Assembly: GCA_037441225.1 (NCBI GenBank)
Contig: JBBISU010000039.1
Span: 1 to 28,073, forward strand
Direction of reading: 5' to 3'
Length of the DNA stretch: 28,073 nt
Source: JBBFMJ01 sp037441225
GTDB lineage: Bacteria; Acidobacteriota; Thermoanaerobaculia; UBA2201
Position 1 is the first letter of the stretch. Every line of letters begins with the position of its first letter. The notes under the pieces are model-generated. The model was not told where the DNA came from. It was given only the letters and a program-made list of their open reading frames with translations, and made no database searches. Both the position numbers and the translations under genes were made by a program. Shown one piece after another: positions 15,355 to 23,728 of the stretch.

Positions 15355-15588
15355 CTAAATATTTAAAATAAAATTTGTCCAAGTAATTTTTACACCTTGC
15401 TCTTTCCTTATCTTTGTAAGAACAAAATTTAAGATTTCTTCATAGGAATTTGCTTCCACAAGTACTATCATATCCTGTTCACCTGCTGTTATTTCAGCAG
15501 ATAAAACTCCCTTTTCTTTACTTAGCTTTTCTTTTAGTTTTACTTCATAACCGGGTTCAATACATACTCTTACATAAGCTTTTGCCAT
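15355..15588 (-). CDS. Stand-alone Lrp/AsnC ligand-binding (RAM) domain protein
   Basis: 77 residues forming only the effector-binding alpha/beta sandwich of Lrp/AsnC regulators: AYVRVCIEPGYEVKLKEKL, VLSAEITAGEQDMIVLVEAN and SYEEILNFVLTKIRKEQGV. The Ala-Gly-Glu-x-D turn is the usual ligand and dimer-contact site. There is no DNA-binding helix-turn-helix, so it is a sensor or oligomerisation module and not a repressor by itself. GGAGG lies 6 bases before the ATG, with a good promoter upstream. Confidence 0.85.
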   Translation of the reverse strand: MAKAYVRVCIEPGYEVKLKEKLSKEKGVLSAEITAGEQDMIVLVEANSYEEILNFVLTKIRKEQGVKITWTNFILNI

Positions 15589-15594
15589 TTCTTA

Positions 15595-15655
15595 CCTCCG
15601 TTGCTTTAAAATTTATACTTCAAAAAATTATATAATAAAATAAATAAAAAAACAA
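15595..15655 (-). promoter_or_regulatory. Promoter and ribosome binding site for the AsnC-like/trmI string
   Basis: On the minus strand TTGTTT (15655-15650), a 17-base AT spacer and TATAAT (15632-15627) put a transcript start near 15620. GGAGG (15599-15595) follows at a normal distance from the ATG at 15588. Confidence 0.5.
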
Positions 15656-15661
15656 TTTGCT

Positions 15662-16447
15662 TTAATTTACACTTAAATTTTTTAATAGATCAATAAATTC
15701 AAAGGCGTTTTGAATTGCTTTACCTCTGTAATGGTTATTTAATATTACATAGGTATCCCCTTCTTTTGAAAGCTTTAAAGCAATCTCAACCCAGGGGAGC
15801 AGTTCTTCCTTTGAATATAAATAATCATACCTTTGATAAGATTCCTCAGAGGTAAACCAATTTTTTAAATTTCTTCCATGTAATCTAATATACCCAGGGT
15901 TTGCTGTAAATTCTGATGTAGGTCCTATGTTTTGACTTATTAGTGGCTGGTCAATATTTGCAAAAGATATCTTTTTTTCTTTTAAAAAATTAAAAAAATC
16001 ATCTCTTTGAAATGTTTTATTTCTAATTTCAATACCTATGGGAAAACCATCAAAATATTCTCTAAAAAAGTCCAGTTTTTTTAAAAAATTTATAGAAAAT
16101 TTTACCCTGTAAGGGAATTGAAAAAGCATCAGTCCCAGTCGCCTTTCTTCTTTAAATATCCTTAATATCTTTTTCATTTTTTCCCCTTCTTCTTCTTGAA
16201 ATATTTCTTCATGGGTCCAACCACCAAAAGCTTTTAAAGTAAAAGTAAAGCGAGGGTTTCCTTCAACTTTTTTTAACCAGAGATAAGCCATCTTTCCATC
16301 AGGGATGCGATAAAAGGAAGAATTTATTTCAATTGTGTTAAATTTTTCTGAATAAAAGGTAAGCTGCATATCTTTTTTTAAATTCAGAGGATAAAATGTT
16401 CCTTCCCAATCTTTATAAGACCAACCAGCAGTTCCAACATAAATCAT
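15662..16447 (-). CDS. DUF72 (YecE-like) TIM-barrel protein
   Basis: 261 residues. DUF72 signatures: IYVGTAGWSYKDWEGTFYP, FYSEKFNTIEINSSFYRIP, FTFTLKAFGGWTHE, LMLFQFPYRVKFS, FPIGIEIRNKTF, ISFANIDQPL, YIRLHGRN and TYVILNNHYRGKAIQNA. The family is an uncharacterised barrel related to endonuclease IV/xylose-isomerase-like folds, with no settled activity. It diverges from the 599-residue gene across 37 bp. No Shine-Dalgarno is visible; TATATT lies exactly 6 bases before the ATG, as expected for a leaderless message. Confidence 0.88.
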   Translation of the reverse strand: MIYVGTAGWSYKDWEGTFYPLNLKKDMQLTFYSEKFNTIEINSSFYRIPDGKMAYLWLKKVEGNPRFTFTLKAFGGWTHEEIFQEEEGEKMKKILRIFKEERRLGLMLFQFPYRVKFSINFLKKLDFFREYFDGFPIGIEIRNKTFQRDDFFNFLKEKKISFANIDQPLISQNIGPTSEFTANPGYIRLHGRNLKNWFTSEESYQRYDYLYSKEELLPWVEIALKLSKEGDTYVILNNHYRGKAIQNAFEFIDLLKNLSVN

Positions 16448-16484
16448 AATAAAAATATAACATTTTTTTTGGTAAAATAATAGG
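16448..16484. promoter_or_regulatory. 37-bp divergent promoter region with no ribosome binding sites
   Basis: Minus strand: TATATT (16459-16454), 6 bases, then ATG at 16447. Plus strand: TAAAAT (16473-16478), 6 bases, then ATG at 16485. Neither start has an AGGAGG-type site at a usable distance, so both transcripts may be leaderless. Neither has a good -35 hexamer, which keeps confidence low. Confidence 0.35.
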
Positions 16485-18284
16485 ATGATTAAAACAGTTT
16501 CCTTTTATGGAAAAGTAAATGAAAATATTGATTTTTATGCAACTGTTTATGGAGAAAACATTTATAGGAAGTTTTTTATGAAAGAAACACAAAAGGGTGT
16601 CCACTTTTTCTCCAACGGAAATGAGTTAATTTTAACTGAAGAAGGAATTGTTCACAATTGCAATGGAGGTCAGGTTTCAGAGTATATGTTTGGTGCTTCC
16701 CTTCCCTTGGAAGACCTTTTAAATGATGAAGTTTTAAATCGCTTGATCTTTTTTGGTGCCTTTGAAAATCCAAAAAGCAAGCAATTATATTTTACAAATA
16801 AAGTTTCTGGAACTTTAAGCTATGATTCAATTTTTTTAAATGGAAATGCCTTATCCTGTTATTTCTTTTTTATAGGAGACCCTAAAAACTTATCAATTGT
16901 TGAAAGGCAAGAAAAGACATTAAAAGCCCTTGGTAAATATTTAAAAAGAACAGAAATGGTTGGACTGCAAGATGATACTGCTTTAATGGAAGCCCTTGTT
17001 GAATTTTTAAATGAAAAAAACATTGATATTTTTTTAATAAGGTTATTAAACAAAGAAAATGTTTCAATTTATAAAAAATTAAAAGAATATTATGAAAATT
17101 ACAGGAAACTTCCAGAAATATTACCAGAGGAAGAAAATTTAGATCCTTATTTGAGGGAAAGGTTAAGGATTGATGTAATTTATCAAGATAAGTTAAACAG
17201 AGCCCTGATAAGAGAATATAAATATTTATTGAGCCAAAATGTGGAAGGAAAAATCCCTGCTTCCATAAAGGCAAGGCTTCAAAGAATTAGAACTTTAAGT
17301 GTGAAGCACAACATTCCTTCCTCTCTCTTTGATACCCTTGAAAATATTATTTTTCAAGGAAAAGAAAAGATTTTATCAGAAGAACCACCTTATATATCTG
17401 AAACAAGGCAGATACTTGAAAGCTTTCTCTTAGAATCAGGACCCTTTACACAAGAGATTACAAAGGAGGAACTTGTAACACTTTTGTTTTGTAAACAAAA
17501 GGCAGTTCAAGAAAGGGATAATTCTTTTGAAGAAATTTTGCTTGATGTGGGAAGAATAATAGATGAAAAGGTTTCTCAAACAGAGGACTATGATTTGCTT
17601 GAGTCCTTTGGTAAAACAATAACATACCTTGACAGGTTTGACTCTTCTGCCTCTTTTATAAATAATATTACATTTATGGAAGGCAAAGAAATTGAAGAAT
17701 CAAATATCCGTTCCCTTGTAAATAACTACAAAATTTTCAATGAACTACAAAGCAGACTCTTTCAAAAACTTTTTATTGAACCCCTTAAAAATAATACCTA
17801 TATAACAAATTTTGGAAAAAAGAAATTGGAAGAAATTGAAAAAGGTTTAGAAAACATTTCAAAAAATGAAGCAACAATCCAGGATCTTTCTTTCATTTTA
17901 AATGAAATTAACAGACAGGAAGAAACATATCAAAGATTAAGAAATATTTGTAAGGAAAGGTTAAAACATTTTTATGTGGATTTGACAAAGAGGGAAGGAA
18001 AGGTTGCATTAAAAAGAGAAATTTTAAAAGAAATGAAAAAATTAGGAGAGGAAGAATATTTTGATGAGGAAATTTTTAATGTTGTAATTGAAAAAATAAA
18101 ATTAGAATCCCTTTATGTAAATGAAATTTTGCCTGAAATAATTGAAAAAGGAAGGTTTGATTTAAGAGAAGATTTTATAAGAAATACAGCTATTGAAAGG
18201 TTTATAATAGAAGAGTTGGAACAAGAATATATTGAATTAGAAAAATTAGACCCTTCTATTCTTTCTCGCCTTCAAACAGTTTAA
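16485..18284 (+). CDS. Uncharacterised 599-residue protein
   Basis: I do not recognise a function. The N-terminus (about 1-130) looks like a beta-rich domain: IKTVSFYGKVNENIDFYATVYGENIY, GVHFFSNGNELILTEEGIV, GGQVSEYMFGASLPLEDLL and VLNRLIFFGAFEN. The remainder (about 140-599) is almost entirely helical and charged, with no signal peptide, membrane segment, Walker motif or metal motif. It resembles a cytoplasmic conserved hypothetical I faintly recall as TIGR04442, which I cannot verify. The PhnP-like hydrolase starts 3 bases after its stop, so the two are probably co-transcribed. The ORF is intact and has the same codon style as its neighbours. Confidence 0.8.
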   Translation: MIKTVSFYGKVNENIDFYATVYGENIYRKFFMKETQKGVHFFSNGNELILTEEGIVHNCNGGQVSEYMFGASLPLEDLLNDEVLNRLIFFGAFENPKSKQLYFTNKVSGTLSYDSIFLNGNALSCYFFFIGDPKNLSIVERQEKTLKALGKYLKRTEMVGLQDDTALMEALVEFLNEKNIDIFLIRLLNKENVSIYKKLKEYYENYRKLPEILPEEENLDPYLRERLRIDVIYQDKLNRALIREYKYLLSQNVEGKIPASIKARLQRIRTLSVKHNIPSSLFDTLENIIFQGKEKILSEEPPYISETRQILESFLLESGPFTQEITKEELVTLLFCKQKAVQERDNSFEEILLDVGRIIDEKVSQTEDYDLLESFGKTITYLDRFDSSASFINNITFMEGKEIEESNIRSLVNNYKIFNELQSRLFQKLFIEPLKNNTYITNFGKKKLEEIEKGLENISKNEATIQDLSFILNEINRQEETYQRLRNICKERLKHFYVDLTKREGKVALKREILKEMKKLGEEEYFDEEIFNVVIEKIKLESLYVNEILPEIIEKGRFDLREDFIRNTAIERFIIEELEQEYIELEKLDPSILSRLQTV

Positions 18285-18287
18285 TAA

Positions 18288-18998
18288 ATGGAAATCCTTT
18301 TTCTTGGTACATCTTGTTCTTGGGCTATACCTTATCCTTTTTGTAACTGTTTACAATGCAAATCAAAATATAAAAAAGATAAAAGATATAGGAGTTCAAT
18401 CTTAATAAAACCAGATATTTTAATTGACTTACCACCAGATATTATTTTCTTTTTCAAAAGATATGACCTTTCAAAAATAAAGTATATTTTTTTAACCCAT
18501 TCCCATAGCGACCACATATTTGGATTAAAAGATTTATTTCCAAACTATAAACCAGTATATAAAAACCTAATAATTTTTACTAAAAAATCTGTTTTCAAAG
18601 AAATCAAAAAAATTTTCCCTTCTATTCCTGTAAATTTTTTTTCTTTTACGCCTTTAAAAAATTTTTATTTTTTTCCAGTCATCCATTCAAAAAAAATTAA
18701 AACCTATGGAATACTAATAAATGGAGAAAAAAAATTTGCTTACATTCCAGATACAAAAGGGATTGAAGAAAATTCAATTAAAAAATTAAAAAATTTGGAT
18801 CTTTTGATATTAGATGGAACAGGAGAATGTGAAAACCATTTAAAAGAAAAAGAAATAATTTCTTTAATTTTAAAAATTAAGCCAAAAGAAACAATTTTAA
18901 CCCATATTGGACACTGGAAAATAAATCATAAAGAACTGGAAAGAAAATTCAAAGGCATTGCAAAAATTGCCTACGATGGTATGGAAATAAACTTTTAA
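18288..18998 (+). CDS. PhnP-like metallo-beta-lactamase-fold hydrolase
   Basis: 236 residues. EILFLGTSCSWAIPYPFCNC starts the fold, and CNCLQC near 22-27 matches the extra Cys metal site of PhnP. FLTHSHSDHIFGLKDL carries the HxHxDH zinc motif near 71-76, FAYIPDTKGI the bridging Asp, and ETILTHIGHWK the final His. The family includes the cyclic ribose phosphodiesterase PhnP of phosphonate metabolism, but no phn genes are visible here, so the substrate may be another cyclic nucleotide or phosphodiester. It starts 3 bases after the 599-residue gene. Confidence 0.82.
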   Translation: MEILFLGTSCSWAIPYPFCNCLQCKSKYKKDKRYRSSILIKPDILIDLPPDIIFFFKRYDLSKIKYIFLTHSHSDHIFGLKDLFPNYKPVYKNLIIFTKKSVFKEIKKIFPSIPVNFFSFTPLKNFYFFPVIHSKKIKTYGILINGEKKFAYIPDTKGIEENSIKKLKNLDLLILDGTGECENHLKEKEIISLILKIKPKETILTHIGHWKINHKELERKFKGIAKIAYDGMEINF

Positions 18999-19151
18999 AT
19001 TTTACTAAAAATTACAAAAGTAAGATTACAAAATCAATTTGAATAAAAGGATAAAATAATTTGACAGGAAAAATTTTATTTGAGGCATTTTAGGAACTTT
19101 ATAAACTCCTAATTATTCAAATTTTTCAAAAGTAAATACTAAAAAAATTTT
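18999..19151. other. Convergent intergenic region with an inverted repeat
   Basis: 153 bp between the convergent hydrolase and nrdJ genes. AATTTGAATAA (19036-19046) is repeated inverted at 19113-19123, flanking a weaker hairpin with AGGA and TCCT arms (19092-19110). It could end transcription from either side, but no GC-rich stem with a T-run is present. Confidence 0.25.
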
Positions 19152-21815
19152 TTAAGAGCAACCAGAGGTAGTGCCACAGGAAGGACATCTAAAACAGCTT
19201 CCACTTCTTTCCATTATAGTCCCACAATTCATACAAGGGGGACCATCTTGGGCAATTATGTTTTTATCATTTGAATTTTTAAAAAGTTCTAACTGCTTGT
19301 CCTGTTTTTCTGGCTTAATTCCATATGCCTCTTGTTCTTCTTCTGGCAAAAATTTTGAAGCAAGATATCTAAAAATATAATCAACTAAAGAATTTGCAAA
19401 TCTAATCCTTGGGTTTTTTGTCATCCCTTGTGGCTCAAACCTCATAAAAGCAAATTTTTCAACAAAGGTCTCAAGGGGAACCCCATATTGTAAACCAATT
19501 GAAATGGCTGTTGCAAAGGCATCCATAAGCCCTGAAATTGTTGAGCCCTCTTTTGCTATAGTTAAAAATATTTCACCTGGTTTATTATCTTCATACATCC
19601 CCACAGTGATATATCCTTGATGTCCACCAACTTCAAATTTATGTGTAAATGCCTTTCTTTCATCAGGAAGTTTTCTTCTCTGGGGAAATGGTTTTTCTTG
19701 AATTATTGTTTTCTCTTTTTTTCCTGCTGCTAAGGGTTGGTGTGCCTTTGAATTATCCCTGTAAATTGCAATTGCTTTCAATCCAAGTTTCCATGCCTTT
19801 ATATAAATATCCATTATCTCTTCAACTGTTGTGAATTCAGGAACATTCACTGTTTTGGATATTGCACCTGATATAAAGGGCTGGACTGCTGCCATCATAT
19901 AAATATGACCCATATAGTTTATAAACCTTGTTCCCCTTGGAGGTTTTAAAGCACAATCAAAGACCTTTAAATGTTTTTCCTTTATATAAGGTGCACCTTC
20001 AATTGTACCATTTTCACTTATATAATTTACCATCTTTTCAATTTCTTCATCACTATATCCCAGATATTTCAATGCCCTTGGAACTGTTTTATTTACTATT
20101 TTTATTGTTCCACCATCCACCATGCTTTTTATTTTGATTAAAGCAAGATCTGGCTCAATTCCTGTTGTATCACAGTCCATCATAAAACCAATAGTTCCAG
20201 TGGGAGCAATAACCGTTGCTTGAGCATTTCTGAAACCATATTTTTCACCTTTACTTAAAACTTCTTCCCAGATTCTCTTTGCTTCTTCCAACAAATATTT
20301 TCTTTCCCCTTCAAGATTTATTTTTTTCAACGCTTTTCTGTGCATTTCCATAACTTCCAGCATTGGAATTTTATTTTCTTCAAATTTTTCAAAAGGGCCT
20401 ACCCTTTGAGAAAGTTTTATGGATTGCAAATATGCCTCACCTGTCATAATTGCAGTTAAAGCAGAAGCAAAAGCCCTCCCCTCCTCAGAATCATAAGGGA
20501 GCCCCAAAGCCATAAGAAGAGCACCAAGGTTTGCATAGCCCAAGCCCAAAGGTCTAAATAAATGGGAATTTTCTGTAATTTCTTTCCTTGGATAAGAGGA
20601 ATTATCAACAATTATATCCTGGGCTGTTATCAATAATCTTATTGCTCTTTTATATCCTTCTAAATCAAAAGTATTATCATCCTTTAAAAATTTCAGCAAA
20701 TTTAAGGAAGCTAAATTGCAAGAAGAATTATCTAAAAACATATATTCAGAACAAGGATTTGAAGCATTTATCCTTCCAGAATTCTTGCAAGTATGCCACT
20801 TGTTAATTGTGTCGTCAAACTGCAACCCCGGGTCTCCACAAAACCAAGTTCCATAAGAAATTTTTTTCAAGATCTCCCTTGCCTTATAAGTATCCACTAT
20901 TTTTCCAGATGTAACTGCTCTTGTGTACCACTCCAAATCCTTTTCTACTGCCTCCATAAAACTATCTGATACCCTTACTGAATGGTTTGCATTTTGGAAA
21001 AAGACAGATCTGTATGCCTCACCATAAACAGAACCATCATAGCCTGCTTCAATCAATGCCTTTGCCTTTTCTTCTTCTTTGATTTTTGCTTCTATAAATT
21101 CCATTATATCTGGATGGTCTACATTTAAAATCACCATTTTTGCAGCTCTTCTGGTTTTTCCTCCTGATTTTATAATCCCAGCAAAGGCATCATAACCTTT
21201 CATAAATGAAACAGGACCAGAAGCAGTCCCTCCTGTCGATAACGCTTCTTTTGAAGAGCGCAATGTAGAAAAATTTGTACCAGTTCCAGAGCCATATTTA
21301 AAGAGTAGCCCTTCAATCTTTGCCAGTTCTAAAATGGATTCCATTGTATCTTCTACAGAATTTATAAAGCAAGCAGAGCACTGTGGCTTTTCTTCTATTC
21401 CACAATTGAACCAAACAGGTGAATTAAATGAAGCATATTGGTTAATCAAGATGTATGTTAATTCTTCTTCAAATATTTTTCCTTCCTTTTCTTCCAAAAA
21501 TACCTTATCTTTAAAACCCCATCTTGTGATTGTCTTTACAACCCTATCAATTAGATGCTTCATACTGTATTCCCTGTCTTTTTTTCCAATTGCACCATGG
21601 AAATACTTTGAAGCAACAACATTTACAGCTGTTTGTGACCAAAAGGATGGTGCTTCAACCCCTTCTTGTTTAAAAATTTCTTTACCATCGGCATTCTTAA
21701 TTGAAGCAACAAACTTTGCCCATACTATTTCTTCATAAGGATGAACTCCTTCTTTTGTAAAATATCTATCAAAATAAGATTTATTAAAACTTTCCACAGT
21801 TGCACTTTGAGCCAT
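19152..21815 (-). CDS. nrdJ: Adenosylcobalamin-dependent (class II) ribonucleotide reductase
   Basis: Reduces ribonucleotides to deoxyribonucleotides using a radical from AdoCbl, with no oxygen requirement. 887 residues. SPVWFNCGIEEKPQCSACF carries the first redox Cys (near 147). NASNPCSEYMFLDNSSCNLASLNLLK (about 350-376) contains the thiyl-radical Cys in NPCSE and the second redox Cys. Also present are LFKYGSGTGTNFSTLR, GGKTRRAAKMVILNVDHPD, ATVIAPTGTIGFMMDCDTTGIEP and a late region GGHQGYITVGMYEDNKPGEIF. The last 25 residues form a Cys-rich tail (CMNCG, CFRCPSCG, GCS) that probably carries reducing equivalents. There is no N-terminal ATP-cone and no intein. AGGAGG precedes the ATG, and two NrdR boxes lie upstream. 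Confidence 0.95.
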   Translation of the reverse strand: MAQSATVESFNKSYFDRYFTKEGVHPYEEIVWAKFVASIKNADGKEIFKQEGVEAPSFWSQTAVNVVASKYFHGAIGKKDREYSMKHLIDRVVKTITRWGFKDKVFLEEKEGKIFEEELTYILINQYASFNSPVWFNCGIEEKPQCSACFINSVEDTMESILELAKIEGLLFKYGSGTGTNFSTLRSSKEALSTGGTASGPVSFMKGYDAFAGIIKSGGKTRRAAKMVILNVDHPDIMEFIEAKIKEEEKAKALIEAGYDGSVYGEAYRSVFFQNANHSVRVSDSFMEAVEKDLEWYTRAVTSGKIVDTYKAREILKKISYGTWFCGDPGLQFDDTINKWHTCKNSGRINASNPCSEYMFLDNSSCNLASLNLLKFLKDDNTFDLEGYKRAIRLLITAQDIIVDNSSYPRKEITENSHLFRPLGLGYANLGALLMALGLPYDSEEGRAFASALTAIMTGEAYLQSIKLSQRVGPFEKFEENKIPMLEVMEMHRKALKKINLEGERKYLLEEAKRIWEEVLSKGEKYGFRNAQATVIAPTGTIGFMMDCDTTGIEPDLALIKIKSMVDGGTIKIVNKTVPRALKYLGYSDEEIEKMVNYISENGTIEGAPYIKEKHLKVFDCALKPPRGTRFINYMGHIYMMAAVQPFISGAISKTVNVPEFTTVEEIMDIYIKAWKLGLKAIAIYRDNSKAHQPLAAGKKEKTIIQEKPFPQRRKLPDERKAFTHKFEVGGHQGYITVGMYEDNKPGEIFLTIAKEGSTISGLMDAFATAISIGLQYGVPLETFVEKFAFMRFEPQGMTKNPRIRFANSLVDYIFRYLASKFLPEEEQEAYGIKPEKQDKQLELFKNSNDKNIIAQDGPPCMNCGTIMERSGSCFRCPSCGTTSGCS

Positions 21816-21819
21816 ATTA

Positions 21820-21869
21820 CCTCCTTTAAATTATCATTATAATTTAAAAATAAAAATTCCTTTTGTCAA
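21820..21869 (-). promoter_or_regulatory. Promoter and ribosome binding site of nrdJ
   Basis: Minus strand TTGACA (21869-21864), a 17-base spacer and TAAATT (21846-21841). A better TATAAT at 21841-21836 sits at a 22-base spacing, so the exact -10 is open. AGGAGG (21825-21820) is 4 bases before the ATG. NrdR box 1 ends 9 bases upstream of the -35. Confidence 0.45.
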
Positions 21870-21877
21870 GTGCAATT

Positions 21878-21893
21878 ATACAATATATTGTGT
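21878..21893. promoter_or_regulatory. NrdR box 1
   Basis: ATACAATATATTGTGT contains the perfect 12-bp palindrome ACAATATATTGT and matches the ACAC-[AT]-ATATAT-[AT]-GTGT consensus of NrdR, the ATP/dATP-sensing repressor of ribonucleotide reductase genes. It lies between nrdJ and the divergent membrane gene. Confidence 0.75.
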
Positions 21894-21909
21894 TTAATTT
21901 TGATAGAAT

Positions 21910-21925
21910 GCACAATATGTTGTAA
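21910..21925. promoter_or_regulatory. NrdR box 2
   Basis: GCACAATATGTTGTAA is a second, slightly weaker copy, exactly 32 bp (three helical turns) from box 1, the usual spacing of paired NrdR boxes. It abuts the -35 region of the divergent promoter. Confidence 0.75.
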
Positions 21926-21926
21926 A

Positions 21927-21961
21927 TTGAAATTTTAAAAAACAAATGTTATCTTTATTGG
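21927..21961 (+). promoter_or_regulatory. Leaderless-type promoter of the PMT-like gene
   Basis: TTGAAA (21927-21932), a 17-base spacer, TATCTT (21950-21955), 6 bases, then ATG at 21962. The predicted transcript start coincides with the A of the ATG. No ribosome binding site is present. Confidence 0.5.
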
Positions 21962-23701
21962 ATGAAAAAAATAATTTTGATTACATTTTTTGCCTTTTTA
22001 TTAAAAATTATTTTTCTCTTTTCTTATTTAAAATATGACCCTTCTCTCAAAATACCTCAATTAGATGGAAAATATTATCTTGACCTTGCTTCAAACTTAA
22101 AAAAAGGAATCTTCATTCCAAAGCCAGAGGGTTTTTATCTCCTTGCACCTGGATATTCTTACTTTTTGGCTCTAATTCCCTGGAAAGAAAATAATTACCT
22201 TTATATTTATTTAATTCAGATATTTTTTGGAGCATTAGCTGCTGGACTAATTTATCAATTAGGTTTAAAAATTTATAATAAAAGAGTTGCTCTTTTTTCT
22301 TCCATTTTTTTTCTTTTTTATGGTCCTACAAGTTTTTATGAAACAAGAATTTTAAGTGAATCAATATTTTCTTTCCTCTTATTGTTATTTTTTTTACTCT
22401 TTTTTTCTAATAAAACTTTTGTAAAAGCTTTAGCAGGAATTGTCCTTGGATTTCTTTACCTTTTAAGGCAAAATATACTATTATTTTGGTTATTCTTTTC
22501 AATCTGGATCTTATGGAAAAATCGTAAATCCCTTTTGACCATTATTTTTAGTATCCCATTTTTTTTTATAATTCCTTTAATTAACTATTTAGGAACTGGA
22601 AAATTATTTGGAACCTCTGCACAGTTTGGAATTGCTTTTTATATGGGAAATAACCCTTCCTCTTATGGTCTTTTTTCAGATCCAATTGGCTTTCGTGGTT
22701 CAATTAATCAAATGGCAAGAGCAGTTGAAAATTATACTGAAGCAAAAACAGGAAGAGATATGACACCATTCCAAATAAATTCATTCTGGATAAATGAAAC
22801 ATTTAAGTGGGCAAAAAAAAATCCCATAAATTTTTTAAAAAATATCTTTTTGAAAATTCAAAGAATAATTGATAGTTGGGAATATGGTTTAAATGAACAA
22901 TGGAGGAGAAAGGAGCCTTGGGTTGCCTACTTTTTCCCAATTCCTTTTTGTATTATTATTTCTTTTTGTTTAATTGGTATTTATTTTGCAAGCAAAAATC
23001 AATACTTCCCCCCTTTTTTTATTTTTTTTATTTCACAAATTTTAATTTTAATAATTTTTTTCCCTTCTTCAAGACATAGATTTATCTTAATTCCTGTGCT
23101 TTGTCTCTGGGCTTCTGCTTTTTTTGATAAAATACTTTCTAATTTTAAAGAAATAAATTATAAAATCTGGATTGTTTTTGCAGTTACTCTTATTCTTTCT
23201 ATAATAGGCATCCCTGATGAAAGGAGAAGACCAGATCCTTTTATAGATTTTAATCAGAGTAGGGCATCGCTGGAAATTGGTGATCTGGATAGGGCTCTTT
23301 TCTGGATAAACAGAGCAATTGATGAAAACTGGAATATACCCTTTTTTCATTTAACTAAAGCAGAAATATATGAAAAAAAAGGGGAAGAATTTCTGGCTTT
23401 CAAAGAAAAATGGTTTGCCTTTTTTTCAGGTTTTTCTGATGTAAAATTATTAAATGATCTGGGTAGATCTTGTTTACAAAAAAGAAAATTGGCAGGGGCT
23501 GAAAAGGTTTTTAGAAGAAGCATAGAAGTTTACCCAGAAAACCCTGCCGGTGCTATAAATTTATCACAGGTGCTATATTTAAAAGGGAACATAGAAGAAG
23601 CAAAATTCTGGTATCTTAAAGGGATTACCCTTGGCGGAACCCCCATTCCTTACTTTGATTCACTCTTTAACACCTCAATAAAAGAAAATTTTATCTTTTA
23701 A
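21962..23701 (+). CDS. Membrane PMT/ArnT-like glycosyltransferase with C-terminal TPR tail
   Basis: 579 residues. The first 410 carry about ten hydrophobic helices of a GT-C transferase: an N-terminal helix (ILITFFAFLLKIIFLFSYL), the first loop with LDGKYYLDLASNL where an Asp is expected to be catalytic, LAPGYSYFLAL, YGPTSFYETRILSES and FFPSSRHRFILIPVLCLWAS. Enzymes of this family move sugars from polyprenyl phosphates onto proteins, lipids or glycans outside the membrane. Residues about 420-579 are soluble TPR units (ASLEIGDLDRALFWINRAI, AEKVFRRSIEVYPENPAGAIN), probably periplasmic. Hydrophobic and AT-rich but intact. Donor and acceptor are unknown. Confidence 0.75.
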   Translation: MKKIILITFFAFLLKIIFLFSYLKYDPSLKIPQLDGKYYLDLASNLKKGIFIPKPEGFYLLAPGYSYFLALIPWKENNYLYIYLIQIFFGALAAGLIYQLGLKIYNKRVALFSSIFFLFYGPTSFYETRILSESIFSFLLLLFFLLFFSNKTFVKALAGIVLGFLYLLRQNILLFWLFFSIWILWKNRKSLLTIIFSIPFFFIIPLINYLGTGKLFGTSAQFGIAFYMGNNPSSYGLFSDPIGFRGSINQMARAVENYTEAKTGRDMTPFQINSFWINETFKWAKKNPINFLKNIFLKIQRIIDSWEYGLNEQWRRKEPWVAYFFPIPFCIIISFCLIGIYFASKNQYFPPFFIFFISQILILIIFFPSSRHRFILIPVLCLWASAFFDKILSNFKEINYKIWIVFAVTLILSIIGIPDERRRPDPFIDFNQSRASLEIGDLDRALFWINRAIDENWNIPFFHLTKAEIYEKKGEEFLAFKEKWFAFFSGFSDVKLLNDLGRSCLQKRKLAGAEKVFRRSIEVYPENPAGAINLSQVLYLKGNIEEAKFWYLKGITLGGTPIPYFDSLFNTSIKENFIF

Positions 23702-23728
23702 ATTAAAAGTGTTCAAAGTTATTTGCTA

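Noticed and set aside
19061..19066. TTGACA as a plus-strand promoter in the convergent intergenic region
   Set aside because: No -10 hexamer at 16-18 bases and no gene downstream on that strand.
19152..21815. Intein or insertion in nrdJ, which often carries them
   Set aside because: The sequence around NPCSE and the other motifs is continuous, the length is normal for the family, and no splicing-domain motifs are seen.
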